A DNA stretch of 64,000 nt from Chrysaora quinquecirrha (lineage: Eukaryota; Cnidaria; Scyphozoa; Semaeostomeae; Pelagiidae): positions 199,449 to 263,448 of the forward strand of contig JACTAT010000121.1 of assembly GCA_014526335.1 (NCBI GenBank), in the 5' to 3' direction. The translations under genes and the position numbers were made by a program. The first letter of the stretch is position 1. Each line of letters begins with the position of its first letter. The notes beneath the pieces are model-generated. The model saw only the letters and a program-made list of their open reading frames with translations, did no database searches and was not told where the DNA came from. Positions 1 through 11,833 of the stretch are shown here, in pieces.

Positions 1-656
1 AGAATCAAATATTTGGACATTCTTTCTATCATAGATCGAAATAATCGAATATTTATTAATGGAAGCAAATACATTAAAAACATGAACAGGCTGCAGCTAT
101 ATTTCAAAACAGGGAAATTCATAACAGAGTTATTTAAAAAATACTCAGCAGACTAGCCAGTGGAATAAAAATTGGAGAGCAAAAGGGTGTGGTCAAAGAA
201 AAGTAGGGCGTGGTGTGATGAAAGAATACCCTACGAAATTTTTGCATCAGAGTTAGGTTATAAAAAAAACATATTTCGGCAATCATTGGCGGAACAACTG
301 CCCCCCTCTCCATTGTGCCCCTTGGCAAACCACAGAAAATAACATTCAATACATAAAAGTTTTCCTTAAGATTCGAGATCTGATTTTGGGTGTCTTTAAA
401 GAAGGTAGTTCTTGCTTCGGCTTTCTTGTATCCTTTGTATCCTTATATGTCTAATAAGGTGATCGAGTGTGGTCAAGTGTTCTTTTATCTAGTACTCCCA
501 ACAACAGGATGCAATATGAGAGACAGCACAGCAGAAGTCGACCTTCTTCAAAGATTCTGAGAGAGAGGTTGCGGTTGCAGGAAAAGAAAGATAGAATCGT
601 CTTTTCAATAGCTATATGCAACAGTGAAAAATATTATTTTAATCAGTATCCGAGCT

Positions 657-1062
657 TGCATATGACTCTATATCGAAGTGATTGTGAGACACAGGTAAAG
701 AGAATTGAATGAACAACAGCAAAGGATGGATCGTCCGCTTCAGATGCCGATCACGGGACCTTACATAATATCCTTAATCAGTACTTCGAGCTAGCATACA
801 ACCCTTTATCAAGGTGACTGCAAGACCCAGTTTGTACGCAGAGAGACTTAAAATGGCCAAGGTCAATTCGTGTGCTTCACGTTAACTATAAAACACAGCT
901 CGTGGCTTAGGTGGAGAGACTTGAATGGACAAGAGTAAAGGATAGATCGTTTGTTTCGGAGCCTAATAAAGGGATCTTGCGCAATGGCATAAACTACTTC
1001 GAGTATTTTGTGCTAGCATACGACTCTCTATCAAGGTGACCGTGAGACGCGGATAAGGTATG
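657..1062. repeat. Diverged long-period repeat in the last NAPA intron
   Basis: A block reading roughly AGCATACGACTCTCTATCAA followed by GGTGACCGTGAGAC occurs at about 657, 794 and 1015 with substitutions. Intervening AGAGACTTGAATGGACAA-type words recur too. The copies look old. Confidence 0.5.
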
Positions 1063-1093
1063 CAAAAACCAGACATAAACCTACAGAACTCAC

Positions 1094-4000
1094 CGCTTCC
1101 GTAAATGCTTCGACGTTTTGCTGTTCATTGGCATCCAGTAAGGCCTACAATGACATACACAAAAAATAAGATAACTGAACATTGAGCAGAAAAAACGATG
1201 AAATGCGAGTTACGATCAGTTTGCTTCAGTTATTTGAAATAGCATCTTACTAACATCTTACTGCAATAATACATAAATACCTATATAAATACACAATACA
1301 CGAAAAAGTATACACGATTTTTATTTCGTAATTGTAATTGTAAGTGTAATTGTAATTGTAATTGTAAAGAACCCAGCTGAAGGCCTGGTTCCTAAAGTTC
1401 CTTATTTTTGGACCTCTTTTAGTTGAATCGTAGTGCCAAAAAAGTTCTTCAATAGTTCTTTAATGTGAGAGGAACGATAACATGGCATCGGATATCGGAA
1501 TTACTGATTCGAGGTTACTGTAGCCGGATCGAGGCTAAAGGGTTGGACTGGAAACGGGTCTCTGACAATGTGACTGATTCGATCTATGGTGACTTTTGCG
1601 AAGTAAAACAGACAATACATTATTGATTAAGAAGTTTGAGTGATCTTGCTTAAAACCTAAATCTGTATTGCACATAAAAGAGTTTTCAAATCTTTGATTA
1701 AACTAAAAACAACAAGAAGACTGCGGTGTTTTTTCTTTGAAAAGTTATTATTCTTTTAGTCAAACTGAAAAAATGAAAAAGAAAACATCATATGGGATGA
1801 TTATGAAAGAAATAAAAGTGAATTATATACATGATTGAAAATATGCACGAAATCTCGACTTTGAGGTTAAGGAAGTGACTTGATTTAATGAAATTGAGTT
1901 GAATGGATAATAAGAAGCGAGTTCAGATATGAGAATCTGTTCTCATCTGCTGATCAACGAGTAATCAATTTTGAAGAATAGTTTTGTTGTGCAACACCAG
2001 AGCAGATGTTATTTGTGGCATTGTTTTTAGAATGGGATATATTCACTCAAAAAGCCAATCAAAAATCTTTTCACTACATCACCTGTTTATGAATATATTT
2101 GATTAAACCTTATTAGAAGTGCTAGTATATGTATCAACAAAGCACAAATCAAACATCAAATTACGGTCATGATAACAGGCTGTTTGCAGAGAAATTTATT
2201 TTATGCATTAAAATGATGAATGTTATTTATACAAAAATCGATTCGCTTGTAAAAAAAGGTTTTACAAAGATTAAGTTCATGTTTAAATCAAGCAGAGGCT
2301 CAATATAGCCGAAACACAAAAATCAAAGGCAGGAGAGCCTTGGGCTGTATGACTTGGAGGGTTACTTGGCGATTTCATTGAGCTCTACAGCTCGGTGGAA
2401 ACGTCGGTGGCTCTCTGATCATGCAGTCCAGGTCCGAATCCCATCTATTGTGGTATGCCACTTGTGTAAAAATCAAGCAGAGGAATTCTATCTAATGGCT
2501 AGTCAGTGCAGAAAGAACTTTGGGAGTAACTTGTAGCGAGAGCAATAGAGGTTGACCAGAAGACCGAAATGAGGCCAAAGGGCTGGGGCTGTTTCAGGCT
2601 TAGGCCGTGCACACATTGGTAGTTGGCTTCAATTGTCCTCCCCCCTGCTTGTATAGATCGAGATGGAAAATCTTAGTAAGTGTACCTTTACAAGAGCCAT
2701 ATAGCCGCTGGGCAGGAGAGAGAGTGAGAAAGCGAGATAAAAACTAATAAAACTTCACCCGCGGTCGTTTCCATGATTCCGAAAAATCTATTCGCCTCTG
2801 GTGCCTAGACTTATTACATTCATCGTAGCCTACATCCCTCTTCATCTAAAATTCCGCGAATCTTAGATAACTAAACGATTATCTTATCTTGAACGATTGA
2901 AGACTTAAAATAATGATTTAGTCCTCTGTATGCAATATGATGGTTTTACCATTCCTTATGTCAGGTGCATCCGGTGAGACTTGAGCGTAGAGGTATACTC
3001 ATGCTATTTCGGAGAAGCAAATATCTCGTCGTGTGTGGCGACTCTTTGTGAGATTTTCGCCTCGCCCTGGTAAGCCAAAAAAACAAGATTGATATTTTCT
3101 TACACATGTAGTATCTCTCTAACCGTGTGTGCCTCTTTGAGAGTTTTCTTCATGATCTTTAGGCATGCACCTAGTCGCTGAGGTTACGAGAAAAGGGTCA
3201 GAGAAGCGCTGTCAACTAGTTGATTGCGAGGATTTTCGCTCGAGACGCAAAAATCTTTGGAAATTTCAGCGCAATGTAATTTTCGCTATAATATCATCAT
3301 GAGCATCTGTAATTAGCGATTACTAACCAAAATACACCATTTCAAATACCAGCCTCGTTTTCATTACATCAACACATTTTTCAACTATCAACTTCGTTTG
3401 TACAAGTTTTCATTCAACTAAGCCTCATCGTTTCAATCTACTTCGAAACCAAAATATTGCAGAAGATAAGTATTATTCGCCTTAAGTATAAGACGGCAGT
3501 GTCTATGAGGCTAAGAAGGCTTCTTACAATGCTCGCATGAAAAATTCGTATTCAACTCAATCGCATAATACACCCTTAAGTAGCTTAGGATTTATCTGCA
3601 CAACAAGCGAATCAAAATAAAGTTTATAAGCCTAATTTCAAGTTTGCTTGCGCTCAGCCTTGAGATGAATATATACTGACTTCTTATTTACCTTTGGATT
3701 TATAATGAAAATCCCATCAACCTTAAAATCTGTCTTTCACTACATGCAGATGAATACAACAACAGATACCAAGTTAACGAAGTACAAATATTTGTGTTGT
3801 TCGAGTTAGGCAGCATCAGTCACATTCAAAAAATCATAATGGATGTCTGAAGCATTTATAATCATATGGAGGTGCTAGCCTGGTATCATCTGAACAGTAT
3901 CTATATTTTAGTTGTGATTTCTGAATCCGATTATCTTGATTCGCTAATCGATCTTATATCCCAATCACCGATACTTAGCACGTTGGTGAAATTGCTATAT

Positions 4001-7000
4001 CGGCATCTTCAGACTTAAGTAATCTGACTGTGAATCTATCCGATATCAAATAGACGATATTAACTAAGGAAAATGAATGGATTATGTGAAAAGGAAATGG
4101 AATTCCAGCAAGCAAGTTGATCGGTTTATCGACACTGAAAATAAAAATGATTTGTTGTCGAAATTATCTCATTTACTCACAGAAAACTACAGTGCTTTTA
4201 CAATAGGCAGAGTTGGAATTCCCAATCAACCAAACAGAAAGGCTTGTTATTTATTTATTTCTGAGTCAACCAAACTGAAGTACGAATATAAATATACAGC
4301 TTCAAAAGGCTTCAAAGAAACTTAGGTACCACACAAAGTCGCTATGAGTTTCAAGTGCGGCAGGCAGACCTATCGCCTAGAAGTAGCAAATAGTGACCAT
4401 TGTTAGCAGCAGTAAAGATCGAAGATCGTACAAGAAGCCCGGCAGCTATTTGATTCTGAGGCCATTGCATAATGGCCACTCAAAATGACCTGCACAAGAC
4501 TTCTTAACATACCAAGGTAACATTGGGTAACATACAAAGTTGCTGGGAGTTTCAAGTGCGGTATACAGTCCTATCATCTGGAAGTAGCACAAAGTGTCCA
4601 TAATGGCATGGTTAGCAGTACTAAAGACCACACAATAGGCCTGACGGCTATTTGATTCTGTGGCTACCGCATTATGGGTAGTCAAAAGTCAAAATGACCT
4701 TAACAAGACTTCACAGAAACTTAGGTACCATAAAAAATCCGCAAGGAGTTTCAAGTGCGGCATACAGACCTATTACATAGAATTAACGCAAAGTGACTAT
4801 GATGGCATGGTTATGTTAGCAGCACTACAAGAGGCTGAGGCACTAAAGCAGCACTAAATGTCGTCCGTTGTTTGATTCTGAGGCTATTGCATAATGGTCA
4901 TTCAAAATGACCCAAATGAGACGTCAAAGACACAACCTAAGGTACCACAAACATAAAAAGTGCTGGGAAGACTGCACACGACTAAAGGCCCATTTCTTTT
5001 AAATGCCCTTCACTTTCAACGCCCTTCCTAAGACAAGAACCATGCAATAAAAGCTTCCTATTTCAATTCACATCTTCTAATAAAAGTCCCTCTTTAAAGG
5101 GGGCGTCTATTCGAATTTGTAGCTAATTGAAGAAGTTAGGAAACAGGCCTTCTCTCTTTTGAGTTGATTTCAAAATAAAAGCATCCCTCTTTTAAATGCC
5201 TCCATGAAGACACCTTTCCTGTAAAAAGTCTACAAATCTGAGCGTACTACTATATAATACTACGGTGCATTGTATACGGTTATATGAAGTTATGTGGGTG
5301 GCCATTATGACATAAGCCTCTATTAAGAAATAGCAGTTAGTCTTTGGGTAGTAAAAAAATTAAAAATTGCAAGAAACGGCGGAAACATTTTTGGACCGTC
5401 AATTGTGTCGGTCTGTTTCTGGCGTTTACACTCAGAAGATTGTCAGACGAGAAAAGCTTTCAAGTATGTCCCAAAAATGTTTCCACTGTTTCTCGCAATT
5501 TTGAAATTAACATTTAATAAAATCATAACAAGATATTAGAAACAAACCTTTAGTAGTGTGTATTCTCTTGAATCTTCGAAAGGCGGGAACATTTGCGAAT
5601 ATTTCTCGAGGGAACGTTGAGCTTCAAGAGCGTCAATACACATTTTGCACAGCATTGCTCGGAAGAAATACTCCCTTGCGCTGTATTTCAGTAAAGAACT
5701 TTCCAATGATGTTGCAGCAACCTAGAATAAGCGCAAAATAATAAGGTATCAAAAAGTCTTTCAGAGGTACAAAATATAAAATCAAGCTTCTAGTAGCTGT
5801 TAAACATCCAGCGCTAAGATCATTGGATCATTGAGTGTAGGCTTATGCCAACACGTATGAATTCTTAGACCCCGTTTACACGGGACCTGGTGGATCCGAT
5901 CCCATTTGGATCTGCTATCCGTACCCGTTCGGGATCGCTTTCGAAAGTGATTCCGCACGGATCTGATCTTAAAAAGTTCTCGTGTAAACGGGGTGGATCG
6001 AATCCAAACGGGTACGGATAGGAATCGAGGTTGATAAAAGTGTTTATTTGAGGTCGTTTCAACATGGCAGACTGAACGTGTTTTCTTAGCTATTTGACAC
6101 AAGACACATTTCTGTTCTTACTAGGGCATCTTTTTTAACGCATTTATTGATGGGGCAATTGCCCATCAGGCCCCCTTGCTGCCCCAGAACTCATCGTTGA
6201 ACACATGGTTTTGCCCCACCAGTGATGGGCCCCTGTTTGGTAAGGTTTTGGCGAAACAATCTTCTTTTTTGGTAGAAGGAACAACTACTGTACATTGTAT
6301 TTTCCCTAACGCATTATCCCTGGATGATTTATCTTTAAATGACCAATTTAAGGAAATCTAGAGGCTTGAATTTTAAACATTTTCTTGGAGCATTCCGAAG
6401 GACTACAATTTCTTCTCGGTGATTCGGCTGTCCGCCATTAAATTTTACAGTTCAACTTGTGTGTTAAGTCACTGTTAGTGTTAAGGATGCCTGTCAAGTG
6501 GTTAGTGCACGTTTCACGCAGCTACATATTTAATTTTGCCACATCAATAGTATAATCCTTAAAAAAATGCCTTGGTTCTTACTCGCTGTACTTGACGTTT
6601 TTGGCATGAAATTTAAAGCGATTGCTTCTAAATATAGAAATTATTCAGTAAAAAAATAAAGCTGAATTCGGAGGGAAATTAAAGCTATTCGCCTTCCAAG
6701 CCTGTGATTGAAATCATAGTCAATGTTGAAATCTTTTATGGCCATTTACCTCTTCGTATATAGCAATTGCTTTTGCATAGTTCTCCAGTTGTGCAGAATA
6801 CAGAGCAACTTTTAGTAAGCATTTGTTTCCACTGCTGCAAAGGGGAAATATAGACAAAGTGTTAGAGAACATTACAAATAAATTTGTTTCCTAATGCTAA
6901 TGATTAAGACCCGCAGGAGTTGCGATAGTTTTCATATCACTCTTTACGCTTCTTTGCTAGGTCTACATTAATGCCAAGTTTTCGATACGTTCTTCAGATG

Positions 7001-10000
7001 ATATGTTCAAATTAGCGTTTAACTAATTAACGCCATACAAAAATAAACACGAAATGAATTAACTTTGATGCAGGAAAGATAGCGCTAACTATAAATGTAT
7101 CGCTTTAATTTTGTGTAATACGCTATCAAAGAAGCTTGTGGATTCGAAATTGAATGGACATTACCCCGAGAGGGGGTACCCCCTAATGTAGGCTGACAGG
7201 TATGTGCCCCTCACATGGGTGGGTTTTTCCCCGAAAATTCCCTACAGCTGGGTCAGATTTATGCCTAAAATACCTTCTTAAAGTGGGCATGGAATCAAAT
7301 TTCCTTATAATTTGGTACACAAATGCAAACTAAAATCATAAAACTGGGTGGCTGAATGTGTAAAACAATGCCTTAAAGGTGGGTTGGTTCGTAAAAGCAC
7401 GGGGGCACATCACTGTTTATTTCAGGGTCAAGTACCCCCTGCCCCCCGGGGGACATAACGTCTAGCAGAAAAGAAACAGAAAGTTAAATAACTTAAGACT
7501 TAAGACGACAAGAGGAGAAGAGTTACAGAACTATCCACAATGATATTAAGAGGATAACGTGGGGAATGCTTTACCTTGTTGATCCTTCTCCTTTGTAATA
7601 ATCAGCCGCGGTTTCATAATGGACTATAGCCTGGAAAGATAATTTGAATTTAGAACGTATAATCAAATGGTTAGAGAACCGATGGGCTGCAAATCTCAAA
7701 GATCGCATGGATGGTTATTGCATCTTCCTATTGATTTAATTGCTCGAAAGGAACTTCAGCAACATCGCTGTAATAGTTCACAGGTCTGTTATCTTCATTA
7801 TTTTTGAACTTGCAGCAATTTTGTTACTTGTAACTGTCATTAAGAGTAAAATTGAGAAATTTGACGAAATTTTGATGATTTCAAAAACTGGTTGAAACAC
7901 AAATAACGTTGTAATTGAAAAAACAACCCAAATATCAAAAGCTTCCAATATACAATCAGAGAAAAGTAAACGTGAGAAAGTTGTTGTTCATTCTGCAAAC
8001 TTACTTTACTATAGCTTGAGACACTGAATAACACAAGGCGAAAAATGTTGCAGAAAAAGGTTAACCAGCGTATTGCAAAATCTAACCAGCCTTATCTAAC
8101 ACTGAATCGCCAAATGTGAGGACATGCAAAGAAAGTCGAGTTTTTCAGCATACTTTCTGATAGTAACTAAACTGAAAGACAATACCTTTTCTAAGTCCAT
8201 GATGTTTGTGTCATAGATTTCTGCTATTGTAGCATGATGTTTTGCAGCCATTGTAAATCGCCCCTGGTTTGAGTAAAAACTAGAATTACAAATTGTAAGC
8301 AATCTAGACACAAAATAACATTGAAATTGTAGATACAATAGAAATATTAGCAACATGCACTGAAAACAGCTTGTTGATGCTAAAAACGTCATCAGATGAA
8401 ATGAATTTTTAGTTATAGATTAAAATTAAAAGCAAATTTTATACCATATCTGTGAAGATTTCTATTGCCCTCTGCAAACAGTTAACAGCCTCTGCAAACA
8501 GATGAAGATTCATAACCATTATTCATTATAATTTTCTAGCTTAGGACGAGACTACTACAAGATACGAAAGGATAAAAGGAGCATTTATTTTTCAGAAGCT
8601 AAACACAAAGGAATTCAATGCCTGCCAAAAGTAATGGAGTGTCTGTTTACCAACTCATCCAAAATGAACAATATCAAGTATAGTTGCAGAAACCGGCTCC
8701 TTTAGGATTAAGCTGTGAAATGCTTTTACTATACTTAAGTAGTTCTATATATAACAATTTCTTTGCTAATGACAGAACCAGATAACAGATTAAAAATTCT
8801 TCGAGAATACAGTATTTTGCTAATCCAAGAAGAAGAATAAAGATCTGCATGCACAAGCAATTGATCCAGTAATATCAGTAGGGTGCTTGCCTACAAGCCT
8901 GAACGCTATTGCTCACATCATTTAGAAAAGCTTGATGGAAGCATTTTTGGCAATGAATCTTACAGTATAGCGCATCTGATTCTAACAATGTCCCCATATA
9001 AGCAATAAATAGACAATGGATGTCATATCAACTTACCATCAAAATCTGACTTCTTATAGCAATTTGCTGCCTCAACAAATTGACTTCCCGCTTCATGTTT
9101 ATTTTGCAAATGATTGAGTTTTATTCTTGCAGCTTCACAGAACACATTTCCTGCAGCTAAAGAGAGAGTAAATCAAATCAGTCCAAATTCAGGTTAAACA
9201 GGTTTTGTTTCCTTCCAGAATGCTTTAGGCTCTTTTAGAGTTATAGTTAAGTACTACTGTATTATTCCTTGATTTAATACTGTTTTATTCCTTATAGCAT
9301 ATGTATAGGAGCTATAAAGTATTTGGTATATAATTAGCAAAGTTTGTTATAAACAGGGTATTTCTTTTGCTATGTGGCTCCATTATAAATTTGAATGGTA
9401 CCAAATATCCAAGAGTGTGTTATAAGCAAGCATATTATGCTCAGATTATACTGAGGGGGGCTTTGGGATTTCACGGGTTGCGGGTTTGGCCGATTTTACC
9501 CTCGGGTTTTCGGGTTTTTCCAAAAAATCGTGCGGGTTTTCGGGGTCAAGTATTTTTAACGGGCAACGGGTTTTGCCATTTTTCTTGCTCAGATTTCGGG
9601 TATTGTAGTAAAAATGTGCTGGTTTTCGGATTTTAAACCCCACAAAGGATTCAATGTGTACAATTCTTAAAACAGTTGTTGAAACCAAGGTCACCCGGGT
9701 TTTCAGGTTTGTCCCTATTTTCGTCCGGGATTTCGGGTTTTGGTACCCCCCAAAGCCCCCCTCTATACTGTATTATTGTCACTGCTTAATGATCTAACAT
9801 CTTCCTGCATGCATCATTGTTAGAGTACTAATAAAAACTATTAGCCCATCACTGAATTTCTAACACTGGACATCAAAGAAATTTTCAGAATGCATTTTGC
9901 ATTTGATTCACAGTAGAAACTGACTCTGGTTTAGAATTTCTAACTTCTGTCTACTTCCTATTCTTATTTGTCTTCCTTGATTTTGTTGCTTCAACTTCCC

Positions 10001-10551
10001 AATTGTTCAGTAAAATTTGAAAATATACCACTCCATTTCTTTGCCATTTTGAATGCATTTCCTGCTCTGATATAAAGATCTGATGCATCTTCAAGTTTGG
10101 TAGTTGCACTGCAACGAAAAGTTATCAAATTAGCTTTAGCTTTTTGAATTGTAAACAAATAATAAAGGGAAGTTTGTAAGAATACTTGTTGTTGCGAGAA
10201 AGTGCATCAATTTCAAGAGTTTAAAACAAATGATAAGATAGTTGAAAGAATATATTTGATTATTATCTTAATGACCGATAATTGAATTTAAACATTAATA
10301 TGAAGAGGAAAGACTGCACGGCACGGCCTATAAAAGCAAAAATCACACCACACACACACATCTTCCCCGTAACTTTAGACGGCTCTAGCAATGATTTTGA
10401 AAGACTTCTGGCTGCCTAATTGTTATCAAATGAAAGAAGAATTATAAAAGGTTACTTCTTACCCAAACAGACCCCCAAAAAAGCTTTCAGCAGACTTCAC
10501 TTTCTTTTCTGCTTCGGCCAGGTAGCCCAGAGCTCTTTGTTCGTCCGCCAT
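1094..10551 (-). CDS. NAPA: alpha-SNAP (NSF attachment protein), 3' end off the window
   Basis: Adaptor that binds assembled SNARE complexes and recruits the ATPase NSF to take them apart after membrane fusion in the cytosol. Nine exons join in frame: 10551-10463, 10108-10029, 9156-9037, 8491-8445, 8263-8186, 7630-7575, 6834-6750, 5721-5548 and 1144-1094, all with GT-AG borders. They give 260 residues that follow the family from the amphipathic loop [11 protein letters not shown] near the N-terminus through the TPR-like helices ([50 protein letters not shown]) to [16 protein letters not shown]. The usual length is about 295, so only the final exon (the VKEYDSISRLDQW region and C-terminal NSF-activating tail) is missing. 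I did not find it in bases 1-1093, so it presumably lies left of the window. The start ATG is the first in frame. The 4.4-kb intron before the last visible exon is full of repeats. The vertebrate alpha and beta forms cannot be told apart here. Confidence 0.95.
1328..1367. repeat. (TAATTG)n microsatellite
   Basis: About six copies of the hexamer GTAATT/TAATTG, one interrupted, inside a NAPA intron. Confidence 0.85.
2285..2483 (+). mobile_element. tRNA-related SINE with perfect 14-bp target duplication
   Basis: A 171-bp body (2299-2469) is flanked by the identical direct repeat AAATCAAGCAGAGG at 2285-2298 and 2470-2483. Inside is an A-box-like segment (TACAGCTCGGTGG) and a B-box-like segment (GGTCCGAATCC) about 45 bp apart, as in a tRNA. 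Related copies lie at 15528, 16845, 20290, 20905 and 49657. The exact duplication is strong evidence of LINE-mediated retroposition and suggests a fairly recent insertion. Confidence 0.85.
4290..4975. repeat. Tandem repeat of about 200 bp, 3-4 diverged copies
   Basis: The word GAGTTTCAAGTGCGG recurs at about 4346, 4547 and 4746. Each is followed by a CAGACCTAT-like word and then a CATAATGG word, with CTTAGGTACC before it. The array lies in the large NAPA intron. Short ORFs within it are products of the repeat. Confidence 0.75.
5395..5512 (+). repeat. Partial copy of the promoter-like dispersed repeat
   Basis: GTCGGTCTGTTTCTGGCGTT and the following GTCAGACGAGAAAAGCTTTC match the 3' half of the repeat at 54117-54370. 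Confidence 0.65.
5869..5994. mobile_element. Short inverted-repeat element with CCCCGTTTACACG ends
   Basis: The left end ACCCCGTTTACACG (5869) is matched in reverse complement by CGTGTAAACGGGGT (5981-5994). The interior repeats GGATC words. It is a non-autonomous element without coding capacity; class unknown. Confidence 0.7.
7163..7456. mobile_element. G-rich-ended MITE, copy 1
   Basis: The ends GGGGGTACCCCC and GTACCCCCTGCCCCCCGGGG bracket about 290 bp. The interior (AAAACTGGGTGGCTGAATGT, ACCTTAAAGGTGGGTTGGTT) matches the element at 50557-50780 closely. Confidence 0.75.
9447..9769. mobile_element. GAGGGGGGCTTTGGG-ended MITE with 6-bp target duplication, copy 1
   Basis: The element (9453-9763) begins GAGGGGGGCTTTGGG and ends with the inverse CCCAAAGCCCCCCTC, with TATACT on both sides. 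The interior repeats CGGGTTTTCGGG-like words. A second copy at 41861-42171 has its own 6-bp duplication, CAGTTG. Confidence 0.85.
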
Positions 10552-11107
10552 TGCAAAATACGAATGATTCTCTGGTCTCGTATTCGAAACAAGACTTTGA
10601 AACGAATCACATGACGTTATTCGATGATGACGTTTCGTCCCAACAAAATGACGTCACGATAATGTTCAGTTTTGCAAAAACTTCTTCGATATTTTGCAAC
10701 TTTATAGTGTCAACTTTAGTGTCGTAAAAAGAGCTTGCATAGAAAATTTTGGACTTTTTAACACCATAGTTGTTATTGTTACTTCATAGTCTCGTCAATG
10801 GTCAATTCGGAAACGGAGACAAAAACTTGGATACCCTGTTGTCGCCATAGCAATAACATCTACAACAACTAGTCTAACAAACAGGAAGCAGAAATTGGTT
10901 GTCTGCTAATCTTCTTCAAACGTTTTGTAGTTCTGCAGTTCTGTAGTGAAGTTCAGTGGCTCAAATTCATCACGTTTCTTAAGGAAATGCATAAAACAGA
11001 GTTTTAAAGAGAAGGAGATTACGTTTTATAATAGAACTTTGCTAAAATCCTGTTTATGCGATTAAGCCATGCAAAGAGTTTAAGCTTAACGAGATTACAA
11101 CAAAGTC
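10552..11107. promoter_or_regulatory. Divergent promoter of NAPA and the centrin-like gene, with CRE motifs
   Basis: This 556-bp spacer separates the two start codons, which point away from each other. A perfect cAMP-response palindrome TGACGTCA lies at 10649-10656. Two half sites TGACGT lie at about 10612 and 10628, so three TGACGT cores fall within 45 bp, about 60-105 bp upstream of the NAPA start. This fits CREB/ATF-type control of NAPA or of both genes. Transcription starts are not visible from sequence. Confidence 0.55.
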
Positions 11108-11833
11108 ATGCCAAAGAAGAAAAAGAAACAACAAAAGGATCCAGCAATGCCAGTGTTATTGCAGGAAACCTTTTCATCTACAATGGTAAACAGAATGGCA
11201 TCTGAAGGCTTGAGTCCCCTACCAACTAAGAAAAGAAGCCTGCGAGAAGCAGTGAATGAAGTAAGAAGAGGTAGCCCTGCATCACCCAGGGATCGCCTAA
11301 TATCAGCCCTTCAGCAGGCAGCATCTCTTGAAGAATCAATGTATATGGGCAAAAGAATAAGCAAGAATGTATCAGATCAGCTTACACCACAAGATATCAG
11401 AGATTTACGAATGGTTTTTGATGTTTTTGATGTAGATAAGAGTGGTTTTATAGACCAAAATGAGCTGAGAAAAGCTTGCAAAATACTTGGATTCAATGTT
11501 AGAAAAGAGGAGATTAAAAAAATGATGGATGATGTTGATGTTGATAGATCAGGGCAGGTTGACTTTAATGAGTTTCTAGAATTTGTGATTTCAAGGCAGG
11601 GGGATGCCAGGGATATATACGCTGAAATCATGCAAGGTTTTAGACTCTTTGATAGAGATGAAAGTGGTAAAATAACATTTGAAAATTTAAAATCAGCAGC
11701 AAAAGAGACTGGGGTACCATTGTCAGATGTTGACATAAAAGGAATGATTTACGAAGCTGATAAAGATGGAGATAATGAAATTGATGAAGAGGAATTTGTC
11801 AATGTTATGCTTAAGACAAATCTTTTTATTTGA
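11108..11833 (+). CDS. Centrin-like (caltractin family) EF-hand protein, intronless
   Basis: The product has 241 residues with four EF-hands. The Ca-binding loops are at about 108-119 (DVDKSGFIDQNE), 144-155 (DVDRSGQVDFNE), 182-193 (DRDESGKITFEN) and 218-229 (DKDGDNEIDEEE). Spacing and linker sequence (EIMQGFRLFDRDESGKITFENLK, split here as EIMQGFRLFD then RDESGKITF) are centrin-type, and the C-terminus MLKTNLFI resembles the centrin ending KKTSLY. Loop 3 has Asn in place of the final acidic residue, and loop 4 has Asn in place of the usual Gly, so those two sites may bind calcium weakly. The N-terminal extension of about 90 residues starts with a lysine run (PKKKKKQQK); typical centrins are about 170 residues in total. 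Centrins act at centrioles, basal bodies and in nucleotide excision repair; which role applies here is unknown. The gene has no intron, unlike every recognised neighbour, so a retrogene origin is possible, but the frame is intact. Confidence 0.85.
   Translation: MPKKKKKQQKDPAMPVLLQETFSSTMVNRMASEGLSPLPTKKRSLREAVNEVRRGSPASPRDRLISALQQAASLEESMYMGKRISKNVSDQLTPQDIRDLRMVFDVFDVDKSGFIDQNELRKACKILGFNVRKEEIKKMMDDVDVDRSGQVDFNEFLEFVISRQGDARDIYAEIMQGFRLFDRDESGKITFENLKSAAKETGVPLSDVDIKGMIYEADKDGDNEIDEEEFVNVMLKTNLFI

Noticed and set aside
2340..2460. tRNA gene
   Set aside because: A and B boxes are present, but the sequence does not fold into a full cloverleaf with an acceptor stem by eye, and it is flanked by a retroposition duplication, so a SINE is the better call.
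9367..9694. ORFs on both strands, with the same frame again at 41817-42068
   Set aside because: They come from the GAGGGGGG-ended MITE; frame sharing reflects copy identity, not coding selection.
11377..11736. 119-codon minus-strand ORF
   Set aside because: It is antisense to the centrin-like coding sequence and arises from its codon composition.
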